This document shows, piece by piece, positions 18,919 to 28,020 of a stretch of 64,000 nt of DNA. Position 1 is the stretch's first letter, and each line of letters begins with the position of its first letter. The notes below the pieces were generated by a model. That model was not told the DNA's origin, ran no database searches, and worked only from the letters and a program-made list of their open reading frames with translations. Where the stretch lies: positions 1 through 64,000 of the forward strand of contig NZ_JAGSPM010000004.1 of assembly GCF_018139645.1 (NCBI RefSeq), written 5' to 3'. A program made the translations under genes and the position numbers. This DNA comes from Affinundibacterium baiyunense. GTDB taxonomy: Bacteria; Pseudomonadota; Gammaproteobacteria; Burkholderiales; Burkholderiaceae_D.

Positions 18919-21165
18919 ATGTTATTTCATCAGCGCTTAAAAAAACTGTCAGCGACTCTTGTATTTGTTAGTGGCATGTTTGTCCTAACAAGTGCTCATG
19001 CACAAGTTAAACCACATTTAGAAGAAAACATTACATCGATAAAAGAGCGCCCAAAGGTAGCTTTGGTGTTGTCAGGTGGTGGTGCGCGTGGATTCGCCCA
19101 CGTTGGTGTACTGCGTGTTTTAAAAGAGATGCGTATTCCGATTGATTTCGTGGTCGGCACTAGCATGGGAGCAGTCGTCGGTGGCGCTTATGCTGCAGGT
19201 CGCTCAGTCGAAGAAATCGAAGATATTGTGCGTAATACCTCATGGGATACGGTACTAGCTGATCGCCCAGCGCGCGATGCTTTGGATTTTAGACGTCGTG
19301 AGGAAGACGTAAACCTTCCCTCGCGTATTGAATTTGCGGTCACTAAATCAGGTATCACATTTCCACCATCAGCCGCTGGAAATTCGGCGCTAGAACAGGC
19401 GCTGACTCGCTTGTTACCGAATGGCATGAAGAGTGAACACATCAATCATTTACCGATTCCGTTTCGCTCAGTTGCCTCGGATCTCGTCACAGGTGAAATG
19501 GTCGAACTAACAGACACGCCGCTTTTTATCACCTTACGCGCGTCACTTGCAGTTCCTGGCATGTTCGCACCAGTGCACATTAATAAGCGCCTAGTGGTTG
19601 ACGGTGGTTTAGTTCGCAATTTGCCGATTGATATGGCAAAAAAAATGGGCGCGGATATCGTTATTGCAGTCAACGTAGGTACGCCTTTAGCGCAAGAAAA
19701 AGAATTGGGTAGTGCGATCAGCGTAGCGCAACAAATGCTACAAATTTTGACCGAGCAAAATGTACAGCGCTCACTCAAAGAGCTACGTCCCAAAGACATT
19801 TTAATCGCGCCAAATTTAAGTGGAATCGATTTTCTGGATTTCGATGAACATCATAATGCGATGCTCGCTGGTGATATCGCTACACGCCAACTAGAAAATC
19901 GCCTACAACAATTAAGAGCGACGCCAGAAGAATATCGCCGTTATGAACAATTGCGTACCGCTGAAAGCAGCTCACCCGATAAAGCATTAAAGATTGCTAG
20001 TATCGAAATCCAGGGCACACAAAACATCAATCCCGACATTCTTCTCAAGCAGTCTGGGCTTCAGTTAAACGAAGTGACGAGCGAAGAAAAAATCCGCCAA
20101 GTCACCGGCAAGCTCTATGGCCGCGGAGATCTCGATCACGTTGAGGTGGAGATTGATGATCGCGAAGATGAACGTGATGTCGTCATCAAAACGCATGAAG
20201 CTGTATGGAGTAAAAATCGTCTACGCCTAGGTTTGGAATTGTCGAGCGATTTCAATGACACACACAAATTTTCACTCGGAGCGATGCACGTTGCCGCTTC
20301 TCAAAATAAATGGGGCGGCGAAGCGCGAATTATCGCCAAAATTGGTTCGGATCGCATTTTAGGTGCACAATTTTTTCAACCATTGGGTGTGGGCAGTGAA
20401 TGGTTTATTGCTCCTTCGTTGCAAAGCAATGCCTCGTCTACCGATCTGTTTTCCGAAGGCCGCAAACTGATTCGCTATGGTTACAAAGCGAATAGCGTGA
20501 TTTTGCCAATTGGTCGCCAAATCGGCAATTGGGGTGATATTCAACTAGGTGTGCGGCGCGAACGCGTTGAAGTCAAAAAATTATTGCCGGAAGAACTCGG
20601 ACCAGATGTGCGTGTATTTCAAACCACCGAATTTCTACGCTATCGCGTTGATACTTTAGATTCATTAGCCTATCCAACACGCGGCAATTATTTAACGGTC
20701 GAATGGGATCGTGCGCTCGATCGAGATGGCAATAAGAAGGCAATTTTAAACTCGTCGATATTGGGAATGACTGCGTTTAAACGCGGTGAATGGGCGGGTC
20801 ATATTTATGGCGAGTGGTCACGCTCACAAGGTGATATTGCACCTTTGTCTTTAGGAGGTTTCTTGCGTTTATCAGGGACGCCAGCGGAGTCACTCTCGAA
20901 TAAGACAGTTGCCTTGGGTCGCGTTGTCATGGCGCATCGCATCGGCAGTATGCCAGCCGCTTTAGGTGGTGCAGTTCGTCTCGGATTTTCTGCTGAATTG
21001 GGTGGCGGCTTTAAAGAGAACGAAGCTGTTAAATTCAGCAAAATTAAACGTGCTGTTAGCAGCTTCGTTGCCTTCGATACGCGGTTTGGCCCGCTTTATT
21101 TTGGTGCGGGTGCTACGCAAGGCAGCGGTTCCAGTTTTTATCTATTCTTAGGGCCGATCTGGTGA
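18919..21165 (+). CDS. Patatin-like phospholipase with outer-membrane barrel (PlpD-like, type Vd)
   Basis: The 748-residue protein has a signal peptide (MLFHQRLKKLSAT to SAHAQ). A patatin domain follows, with the oxyanion-hole motif SGGGARGFAHVG (around 52-63), nucleophile Ser82 in GTSMG and catalytic Asp near 228 in DGG. Next comes a POTRA-like segment (roughly 355-425), then a C-terminal beta-barrel ending FLGPIW. This is the PlpD layout, in which a barrel exports or displays a lipase. The ATG at 18919 is chosen because it begins a clean signal peptide; in-frame starts at 18892 and 18832 add a polar stretch. The last 28 bases overlap the convergent HTH gene. Confidence 0.9.
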   Translation: MLFHQRLKKLSATLVFVSGMFVLTSAHAQVKPHLEENITSIKERPKVALVLSGGGARGFAHVGVLRVLKEMRIPIDFVVGTSMGAVVGGAYAAGRSVEEIEDIVRNTSWDTVLADRPARDALDFRRREEDVNLPSRIEFAVTKSGITFPPSAAGNSALEQALTRLLPNGMKSEHINHLPIPFRSVASDLVTGEMVELTDTPLFITLRASLAVPGMFAPVHINKRLVVDGGLVRNLPIDMAKKMGADIVIAVNVGTPLAQEKELGSAISVAQQMLQILTEQNVQRSLKELRPKDILIAPNLSGIDFLDFDEHHNAMLAGDIATRQLENRLQQLRATPEEYRRYEQLRTAESSSPDKALKIASIEIQGTQNINPDILLKQSGLQLNEVTSEEKIRQVTGKLYGRGDLDHVEVEIDDREDERDVVIKTHEAVWSKNRLRLGLELSSDFNDTHKFSLGAMHVAASQNKWGGEARIIAKIGSDRILGAQFFQPLGVGSEWFIAPSLQSNASSTDLFSEGRKLIRYGYKANSVILPIGRQIGNWGDIQLGVRRERVEVKKLLPEELGPDVRVFQTTEFLRYRVDTLDSLAYPTRGNYLTVEWDRALDRDGNKKAILNSSILGMTAFKRGEWAGHIYGEWSRSQGDIAPLSLGGFLRLSGTPAESLSNKTVALGRVVMAHRIGSMPAALGGAVRLGFSAELGGGFKENEAVKFSKIKRAVSSFVAFDTRFGPLYFGAGATQGSGSSFYLFLGPIW

Positions 21166-21929
21166 ACCACACGCCCTTTGGTGTTTGCCATGGTAGCGGG
21201 ACGACGTAGTGCGGTGAACGCAGAAAATTCCCAAGATCGGAATCCCAACATCAAGGTATAACCATCACGATCTTCAGCAGGCAGACGTCGATCTTCATGC
21301 TGAAGACGTGCAATTTCCGCCGTCAATTGCTGTATCTTTTGTTGTATCTCTTGCGCGCTATTTTTGGATAGGCGCGCTGGTACGCACATCAAAGTTTCTC
21401 CAGTACCGTCAAATCGACCATTGAAGTAATCCGCAACAACCACTTCTTTGAAAAATGCTTGTATCGGACCATCTGCGCGCCAACGAAAAGCTGGTGAAAC
21501 ACGCAGACGATATCGGTTCATCGGCTTGAGTTCAATCAACTCATGCTTATCCAATTCAATCATACAAAGTATGCATTCGGCTTCGGTTAAAGTATAGGTC
21601 TCAACGATTTGCTCAAATGTCCAATGACCAAGGCAAGAGATCGCGACTAATAACAATTTCGGATTCTCCATCAAGGCACGCTCTTGCGATAAAGTCAGAT
21701 GATCAGCTTGTGGCGTCACATCAGCGGCTTGACGCAATACATCCTCTAATGAAATCTCCGATACCTTGCAAATTTGCGCCATGCGCGACAAAGTCATATC
21801 TTTTTGCCCAAACATACGTTTGATACTCGATTCACTCATATCAATCAAACGCGCCAACTGTTTATAAGTCATGCCGACTCGACGCAATTCTTTTCGCAAC
21901 ACATCTAATAGCATTTCTGGGGAACTCAT
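21138..21929 (-). CDS. Helix-turn-helix transcriptional regulator (XRE-type N terminus)
   Basis: The first 70 of 263 residues form an XRE-like HTH (RRVGMTYKQLARLIDMSESS, then IKRMFGQKDMTLSRMAQIC). The rest is not a recognised effector domain; it contains a helical middle part and a coiled-coil-like stretch near residues 200-220. Targets are unknown. Its 3' end overlaps the end of the patatin gene by 28 bases on the opposite strand, so mutual antisense effects are possible. The next gene downstream on this strand is far away, so it is probably monocistronic. Confidence 0.82.
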   Translation of the reverse strand: MSSPEMLLDVLRKELRRVGMTYKQLARLIDMSESSIKRMFGQKDMTLSRMAQICKVSEISLEDVLRQAADVTPQADHLTLSQERALMENPKLLLVAISCLGHWTFEQIVETYTLTEAECILCMIELDKHELIELKPMNRYRLRVSPAFRWRADGPIQAFFKEVVVADYFNGRFDGTGETLMCVPARLSKNSAQEIQQKIQQLTAEIARLQHEDRRLPAEDRDGYTLMLGFRSWEFSAFTALRRPATMANTKGRVVHQIGPKNR

Positions 21930-21971
21930 TTATTGCTCCTAAAATCTACCAACGAAGATTATTTTCTTCCA

Positions 21972-22751
21972 CTAATTGCTGTCTGGTTTGGCGAGAAACC
22001 GAATTTCCTGCGCGGTTTTAGTGCCGATCACAACACGATTCAGATGGCTAGGAATGACAGCATCAAACTGATTTAAAGCCAAACGTCCGCCCATGATCTC
22101 AGCAAAGCGCTGCGGATGTAAGGGAGTCTTATCTGGTTCAGCATAACCATCTGGGAACATCGGAAAATCGGTGCTCATATCGTACTTATCCGTGGCACCC
22201 AAGGTATGAAGAAACTCGTGTGCAATCACAACATTATTTTTTTCACGCATTTCCGTACTAGCAAACACATTCACCTGACCGATCAAGCCCTCTTGCAAGG
22301 CAGTTGAATGATGTACCTGCTGTCTTTGCGGATCGAAATATTGAACAAACAAACGTACTTGGGTTCCCGGCCCCTGCACCTTCGCATTGCGATAAGCCCA
22401 CCAACGAAACTGCAAACTCCACCACATCACCTCCAATACATTGGCGTTTTCTGGTGGCGCGGGAGGACGTTTTGCCAGCTTTCTTTGTAGACGAATTTGG
22501 ATAGAAGCATGCTGAGTACGCCCATACTTCTCGGCTTCGGTCAGCATAAACTGTTCAATAGACGCAAATTCATCATGCGTTAAGCGAGAAATATAATCCT
22601 CTGCGATCTCGCTGCCATCTCCATTGATCGGGTACAGATTGACCATCAAAGTGTATTTCCACTCGACGGACTGTGTTTTAGCCCGATAACCAGAATAGCT
22701 AACGGCAGCTAAGATAAACAACAAAATGAAAATACGGATCGTTTTAAACAT
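21972..22751 (-). CDS. Membrane-anchored metzincin-like zinc metalloprotease (putative)
   Basis: The 259-residue protein has one N-terminal membrane segment (about 5-22) and then a soluble domain. H178-E-F-L-H182-T-L-G185-A-T-D188 fits HExxHxxGxxD, the zinc motif of metzincins whose third ligand is Asp, as in snapalysins. EIMGG at 219-223 supplies a candidate Met-turn about 32 residues later. The protein probably faces the periplasm. I do not recognise the family; protease activity is inferred from the motif only. It is followed by the HTH gene on the same strand, 42 bases away. Confidence 0.7.
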   Translation of the reverse strand: MFKTIRIFILLFILAAVSYSGYRAKTQSVEWKYTLMVNLYPINGDGSEIAEDYISRLTHDEFASIEQFMLTEAEKYGRTQHASIQIRLQRKLAKRPPAPPENANVLEVMWWSLQFRWWAYRNAKVQGPGTQVRLFVQYFDPQRQQVHHSTALQEGLIGQVNVFASTEMREKNNVVIAHEFLHTLGATDKYDMSTDFPMFPDGYAEPDKTPLHPQRFAEIMGGRLALNQFDAVIPSHLNRVVIGTKTAQEIRFLAKPDSN

Positions 22752-22906
22752 GCAAAGAATATTTTGAAATAATGCGCATGATTGTAACTGATAGGCTGAT
22801 GAGCGACTATGCTAGTTTATTACCATGACGTCAGCGATCGCAGTGCCGACTTTTGGTCAAGCCCTGATCACGATGCAGACTGAAATCAAAATTAAAGGAC
22901 AAAAAC

Positions 22907-22932
22907 AAAAAAGCAGCCGAAGCTGCTTTTTT
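22907..22932 (-). terminator. Intrinsic terminator after the 128-residue exported-protein gene
   Basis: AAAAAAGCAGC-CGAA-GCTGCTTTTTT is a perfect stem with a tetraloop that reads UUCG on the minus strand, followed by a T-run there. It lies about 20 bases past the stop of the minus-strand gene. Confidence 0.85.
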
Positions 22933-22953
22933 GTTTATTTTTCTGATGAAAAA

Positions 22954-23340
22954 TTATTTTTTAGCTTTCTTACCCGCTGCTGTTGCTGGCAAATAAGCGA
23001 GTGGATCATTCAAACCACTTTCGTATGCTGTCATGACTGTTTTTGGACGCATGCAAGTTGCGCCCAACGTTGTGGAGTCAGCGGATACAGAGTTCACGCA
23101 GACTTGCAATTTCATGATCTTGCTTTGTGGAATGCCAGCTGCAGCAGCAATGGATACTACTGAGTGATGATTCGCACCGTTTGCAATCAGTTGATCAACT
23201 GTTTTTTGTAAATTACGGCTAGTAGACAAAGCAGTAAAAATACCATCTACAGAGGTATCAACTGGTTTCGCTGCTTCAATCGCGCAAGCGCTTCCTGCAA
23301 CAGCCAATCCCAAACACGCGCCAATAATCATTTTCTTCAT
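22954..23340 (-). CDS. Small exported protein of unknown function
   Basis: The 128-residue product has a clear signal peptide (MKKMIIGACLGLAVAGSACA). The mature part includes a helical segment with QKTVDQLIANGANHHSVVS and two Cys residues, at VCVNSV and ATCMRP, that may form a disulfide. It ends in a basic KKAKK tail. I do not recognise the family. An AGGAGACT ribosome-binding site precedes the ATG and a strong terminator follows, so it looks like a real, independently expressed gene. Confidence 0.75.
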   Translation of the reverse strand: MKKMIIGACLGLAVAGSACAIEAAKPVDTSVDGIFTALSTSRNLQKTVDQLIANGANHHSVVSIAAAAGIPQSKIMKLQVCVNSVSADSTTLGATCMRPKTVMTAYESGLNDPLAYLPATAAGKKAKK

Positions 23341-23780
23341 AGTAGTCTCCTAAATTCGACAAACAATTTTGCCTAACGACTTGATTCTAGTGAGTTTTTA
23401 CGACACTGCAAAGAATTAATTAGAAAAATCTCGGAAAAAGATTTCGAAGTTAAAATTCAGACAAATACTCTGTTCTCGATTTACGACAAAAATCAATTAT
23501 TGTGCGTTTTATGCAGCTTTCTCTGCATCAATAAATGTGTCGTTACTAACAATCATCAATTGCCCTCGATATTTTTTAGACAAAGATAAGCCTTAGGGTT
23601 TCAGCAATAGTCCAAGCTGGCTGGTTTATCTATGCAGCGGCGCTAAGCGTTGCAAAATTTTCTTCACATCAATGTGTTTTGATTGACGCACCAGAACAGC
23701 AGGAATACAGTGAATCACTAGTAATCAGAATATCTCACCAAACTCTGCGTTGAAACACAATCTTAAAGGTCGTGATCGCC
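23341..23780. other. Gene-free leader region upstream of the propeller kinase
   Basis: This 440-base A/T-rich gap has no open frame with coding character. It holds the divergent promoters of the small exported protein and the kinase, and two consecutive stem-loops at 23584-23654. Nothing else is recognised. Confidence 0.6.
23584..23654 (+). ncRNA. Putative structured 5' leader (two tandem stem-loops), unclassified
   Basis: AGATAAGCC (23584-23592) pairs with GGTTTATCT (23623-23631), allowing one G-U pair, and encloses an inner CAGC/GCTG hairpin (23602-23619). Immediately after, TGCAGCG (23633-23639) pairs with CGTTGCA (23648-23654). Neither stem is followed by a T-run, so this is not a simple terminator. 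It sits about 130 bases before the kinase start. I could not match it to a riboswitch class that I know; regulatory function is conjecture. Confidence 0.3.
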
Positions 23781-26700
23781 ATGCAATGCCTTGGATTTCA
23801 AAGAGTATTCCACACCATCTGCTGCCTAACTATTTGGCTAGCCTGCACTGGCGCAGATCAAGCCTATGCCAATTCCAAACAAACCTTGCGCTTCACCCAT
23901 ATTTCACAAGAACAAGGATTATCTGACGGCTCCGTCCCAAGCATTTTTCAAGATGAACAAGGATTGATGTGGTTAGGCACCTCAACTGGCTTAGTTCGCT
24001 TTGATGGTCGGCACGCACGCGAATGGAAAGCCAATCCTGAAGATGAAAATAGTTTGAGTGGTCCATTGGTGTCGGCCATCTTAAAAGGACATCAAAACTA
24101 TTTATGGATAGGCACCTCTGGTGGTCTCGATAGACTTGATACAAAAACCGAAAAAATTGAACGTGTGGCAATGCCTAGCGAGCTATCTTTTCAGCAAAAA
24201 CGTATTTGGTCTTTGGCTTCAAATATCAATGACAGAATTTGGATTGCGACCCAGCATCAACTATATTTATTTGATCCGCATGCGACCAATCAGCAAGGAT
24301 TCACAGCCATCAAACTGACTGGAGATTCTGGTGCCCTCCTACGCTCGCTAGCGAGTGACGGCCGCGGTGGCGTTTGGGCAGCCTTGGGGTCACGAGTGTT
24401 TCATCTGAACGAGTCTGCACAACTTGATGTGCAATTTGATGCGGCAAGTGTTACACCTAACAAAGCGCGAGTCGATGCATCGATACGTTTCATGCAACTA
24501 GATAATCAGGGACGTTTGTGGTTGGGAACCCAAACAGGTTTACAAGTTTGGAATATCGCCAAGCCAGAACCGAAACTCGACATTATTGACAAGCAAATCA
24601 ACTTACCGAAAGAACGTATATTTGCGATCCTCATGGATGAAGCAAAATCAATGTGGATAGGATTTGGTGGCAGCATTGGCCTCTATCGTATTCGTTCAGA
24701 TCAAACCGAGCAACCAATCAAGATAGAACAGTACAAAAACTATCCAACCTTAAGCTCAAGCATCATCAACAACTCCATCGCCTCACTATTTCAAGATCGC
24801 ACTGGTACTTTGTGGGTAGGCACTTGGGGTTACGGTATCAGTTTAGTCAATTTACGAAGCAAAAGCTTCACTCATTATTTCCATCTTGACGAAGAAAAAA
24901 ACAGTCTAAGCAATAATAATGTGATGTCGATTGATGTGGACCGCACTGGCAAGGCTTGGGTCGCCAGTTATGGTGGAGCACTCAACTATTTAGATCTTGA
25001 GACCGGCGAGGCGCAGCATTTCACTAGCACACAAACAGGCCTGCGCTTTATGAAGGCCTTACACTTAGAAACTGAGCGTCGACTGTGGCTTGGTGGTGAT
25101 GACGGCTTAACTCTATTTGATCCGCTGATCAAACGTTCACAAAAAATTCCATTGTCGCCAAGTAGTCCTAGTGCAGGATCAATCAGTTCCATCATCATCG
25201 ATCGACATGGTGATACATGGGCCGGCAGTGGTAATGGTTTGTATCGAATTTCGCCTAGTCTACAAGTGACGACCTACAAAGCCAATCCAAATCAAACTGG
25301 AGCTTTGAGTCATGACACCGTCGATTGCTTATTGGAAGACAAAGAAGGAAGAATCTGGATCGGCACCAAAGGAGGCCTGCAATTATGGGACGCTGGGAAG
25401 CAACAGTTTATACAGGCGATTCGTTCCAATAGTGAACTAAAAAATCCAAACTCGCTATCAATTTACGGCTTGCACCAAGATTCAGCAGGTCGCATTTGGG
25501 TTGGCACCTCGACTGGATTATTTCAGCTAAACCAACATCAAGATCAGTGGCAATTAAAGCCTTGGAACAAGATCAAGGGCATGCCTGCCGGCTGGGTCAT
25601 CAGCATACAAGAGGATGCCGTTGGAAATTTATGGTTAGGAGCAGAAAAGGGTCTAGTGAAATTATCGATCAATGCGATAAGTGCGCGTGTTTACAGCAAT
25701 TTCAATGGACCTGTGACGGGTAGTTTTAATTTTGGCGCCAGCACAAAAGCAAAGGACGGCCGCTTATTCTTTGGAGCATGGGGCTTGATTGCATTTCATC
25801 CTCAAGAGTTACAGGACAATCAATCGCTAGTGCAAGTCGTGTTGTCCGACATTCTGGTGTTCAACCGCTCGCTCAAGAATTTAAGCGTAGCGGATAAACA
25901 AATTCAGCAAACCCAGCAAAACAATTATGTATCGCCAAAGCTGGTTGATACCCACCAGCATAATCTAGCAGAAATTGGTGTAAACACGCTGATACATGAA
26001 GCTAAGGAAATTAGACTCTCACCCAAGTACAGCATGATTAGTTTTGAATTCTCCGCTTTGCAATTTTATGACCACAAACAAAATCGTTATGCCTGGCAGC
26101 TAGAAGGCTTTGATAACGAATGGATTTACGGCAAACCCGGCGAGGCACTCGCGACCTATACCAATTTGGATCAAGGAAATTACACGCTCAAAGTAAAAGC
26201 AGCGAGTTCAACCGGTGATTGGAACGAAACAGCGCTGACATTAAAGATCAAAGTTTTTCCACCATTTTGGAAAAGTTGGTGGTTTATTTCGCTCTTAACT
26301 CTGAGTATCTCTGCCCTGTTTATTTGGTTCTATCGGTTTCGTGTTGGCTTCTTAAAACGTGCGCGTGACCAACTAGAGCAGCAAGTTAATTTACGCACGC
26401 AAGAAGTACAAGTGCAGAAAGAACAATTACGCAGAGAAAAGGAAATTGCCGAACAAGAACGTGAAATCGCAGATAAAGCGCGACACGACATTACGCTATT
26501 AAGTGAAATTGGTAGAGAAATTAGCGCATCCCTAGACATCGAAGCAATTCAAAAAGTGTTTTATACGCATGTCTCAAAATTAATGGACGCCGATGTTTAT
26601 GGCATCGGCATGGTCGACTGGGATCAGCGTATCGTCAGCTTCGACAACGTACTAGACCGTGGCGTACCAACCAAACGCTATTACCGACACTTAGACGATG

Positions 26701-27791
26701 TAAATCAACCCGCAGCACAATGTATTTTGCAAGCGGAAGAATTGAACATTGGGCAGTTTGAATACAACAATACCGTCGTCAATCACACACTTCAAGATTC
26801 CGTCTACAACCAGCGCATCGACAACTCAGAAGTAACGCGTACGAATTCAGGCTTATACGTACCGATGCTGATCGACGAACAAGTCATCGGTGTAATCACA
26901 GTATTAAGTGCGCGTCCTTACGCTTATGATTCAACTCATCTCGACATGCTTCGAACCTTGGGGGCTTATGCCGCAGTGGCACTTGATAAAGCGCGTGCAT
27001 ACGAGCGAGTGAAATTAACCCAATCAAAACTGGTCGAACAGGAAAAACTCGCGGCCTTGGGTTCTATCGTCGCCGGTGTTGCACATGAGTTAAATACACC
27101 GATAGGCAATAGTTTACTGGTGGCGAGCGCGCTCAAAGAAAAAAATGATGAGTTTATCCAAACAATACAGAGCGGCAATTTAAAGCGCTCAGAGATGGAA
27201 AGATTCTGTCGAAACTCGACGGAAGCAGTCGATATTATCGTAAGAAATTTAGATACCTCTGCCCAATTAGTAGCAAGCTTCAAACAAATATCGGCGGATC
27301 AGACTTCAAATCAACGCCGACGATTTGATCTGGCGAAAATATGTGAAGAACTTGCGAGAACCCTCGCTGCGCGAATTCGGCGCGAGGGACATCAATTAGA
27401 AGTCAATATCGAACCCGGTATTTTGATCGATAGTTATCCCGGATCATTAGGACAAGTTTTAAGTAATCTGATCATTAATGCGATAGTGCACGGATTCGAT
27501 TCAGGTGAGCCGGGGCGCATCGTCATCACCGCCGAATTGGCAAATAAATCCTTAGTTGTGATTCAGTGCCGCGACAATGGTAAGGGCATCCCACAGAAAA
27601 ATCTCAAACGTATTTTTGAGCCCTTTTTCACTACACGATTAGGACAAGGTGGCAGCGGTCTAGGTTTGCATATTAGCTATAACATCGTGCATTCGATTTT
27701 AGGCGGCAACATCGCTGTGCATAGCAAAGAGCATGAAGGTGCATGCTTTGTCATAGAGCTTCCGCTAGTCGCACCGCAAATCACAAACTAA
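23781..27791 (+). CDS. Two-component sensor histidine kinase with double beta-propeller, Y_Y_Y and GAF domains
   Basis: The 1336-residue protein has an N-terminal signal peptide. About 14 regulator-propeller repeats follow, of the type GRIWIGTKGGLQLWD, enough for two seven-bladed propellers (about 35-690). Then come a Y_Y_Y domain (about 760-825), one membrane segment (about 835-855), a coiled coil, a GAF domain (about 910-1070), a HisKA domain with its phospho-accepting His in GVAHELNTPIG (about residue 1102), and a HATPase domain with DNGKGIP and GSGLGL. The ATG at 23781 is spaced about 10 bases from AAAGGT and is preferred over the GTG at 23772. There is no receiver domain and no adjacent response regulator, so the target is unknown. 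Confidence 0.9.
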   Translation: MQCLGFQRVFHTICCLTIWLACTGADQAYANSKQTLRFTHISQEQGLSDGSVPSIFQDEQGLMWLGTSTGLVRFDGRHAREWKANPEDENSLSGPLVSAILKGHQNYLWIGTSGGLDRLDTKTEKIERVAMPSELSFQQKRIWSLASNINDRIWIATQHQLYLFDPHATNQQGFTAIKLTGDSGALLRSLASDGRGGVWAALGSRVFHLNESAQLDVQFDAASVTPNKARVDASIRFMQLDNQGRLWLGTQTGLQVWNIAKPEPKLDIIDKQINLPKERIFAILMDEAKSMWIGFGGSIGLYRIRSDQTEQPIKIEQYKNYPTLSSSIINNSIASLFQDRTGTLWVGTWGYGISLVNLRSKSFTHYFHLDEEKNSLSNNNVMSIDVDRTGKAWVASYGGALNYLDLETGEAQHFTSTQTGLRFMKALHLETERRLWLGGDDGLTLFDPLIKRSQKIPLSPSSPSAGSISSIIIDRHGDTWAGSGNGLYRISPSLQVTTYKANPNQTGALSHDTVDCLLEDKEGRIWIGTKGGLQLWDAGKQQFIQAIRSNSELKNPNSLSIYGLHQDSAGRIWVGTSTGLFQLNQHQDQWQLKPWNKIKGMPAGWVISIQEDAVGNLWLGAEKGLVKLSINAISARVYSNFNGPVTGSFNFGASTKAKDGRLFFGAWGLIAFHPQELQDNQSLVQVVLSDILVFNRSLKNLSVADKQIQQTQQNNYVSPKLVDTHQHNLAEIGVNTLIHEAKEIRLSPKYSMISFEFSALQFYDHKQNRYAWQLEGFDNEWIYGKPGEALATYTNLDQGNYTLKVKAASSTGDWNETALTLKIKVFPPFWKSWWFISLLTLSISALFIWFYRFRVGFLKRARDQLEQQVNLRTQEVQVQKEQLRREKEIAEQEREIADKARHDITLLSEIGREISASLDIEAIQKVFYTHVSKLMDADVYGIGMVDWDQRIVSFDNVLDRGVPTKRYYRHLDDVNQPAAQCILQAEELNIGQFEYNNTVVNHTLQDSVYNQRIDNSEVTRTNSGLYVPMLIDEQVIGVITVLSARPYAYDSTHLDMLRTLGAYAAVALDKARAYERVKLTQSKLVEQEKLAALGSIVAGVAHELNTPIGNSLLVASALKEKNDEFIQTIQSGNLKRSEMERFCRNSTEAVDIIVRNLDTSAQLVASFKQISADQTSNQRRRFDLAKICEELARTLAARIRREGHQLEVNIEPGILIDSYPGSLGQVLSNLIINAIVHGFDSGEPGRIVITAELANKSLVVIQCRDNGKGIPQKNLKRIFEPFFTTRLGQGGSGLGLHISYNIVHSILGGNIAVHSKEHEGACFVIELPLVAPQITN

Positions 27792-27827
27792 AAAATAACT
27801 GAGCACTAGCTAAGTTATTACGAAGGA

Positions 27828-28019
27828 CTAACTAAGCGCAGGCAAACCAAGATCAATACCATCAAAGTCGATTAGAGGAATTAAATTCGTCGCATGTCCG
27901 ACAAATGGTAAGCGGTCGTGCCAACCCTGTTCGCGTGCTGGCACTAACCAGTAACCATCTTCATCATGCGCAACCCAATATCTGGGTTGCTGCGTGAACT
28001 CATAAAAAACTATCGTCAT
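27828..28019 (-). CDS. Small conserved-looking protein of unknown function, coupled to the M14 peptidase gene
   Basis: This 63-residue protein begins MTIVFYEFTQQPRYWVAHDE and is rich in aromatic residues, with no signal or membrane segment. The ATG at 28019 lies one base after the stop of the carboxypeptidase gene (TGA-G-ATG), which implies translational coupling. An in-frame earlier start at 28082 would lie inside the upstream gene and is less likely. I do not recognise the family. Confidence 0.6.
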   Translation of the reverse strand: MTIVFYEFTQQPRYWVAHDEDGYWLVPAREQGWHDRLPFVGHATNLIPLIDFDGIDLGLPALS

Positions 28020-28020
28020 C

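Noticed and set aside
23584-23654. Classification of the leader as a cyclic di-GMP, TPP or cobalamin riboswitch
   Set aside because: The conserved core bases of those classes are not present; only generic stems are seen.
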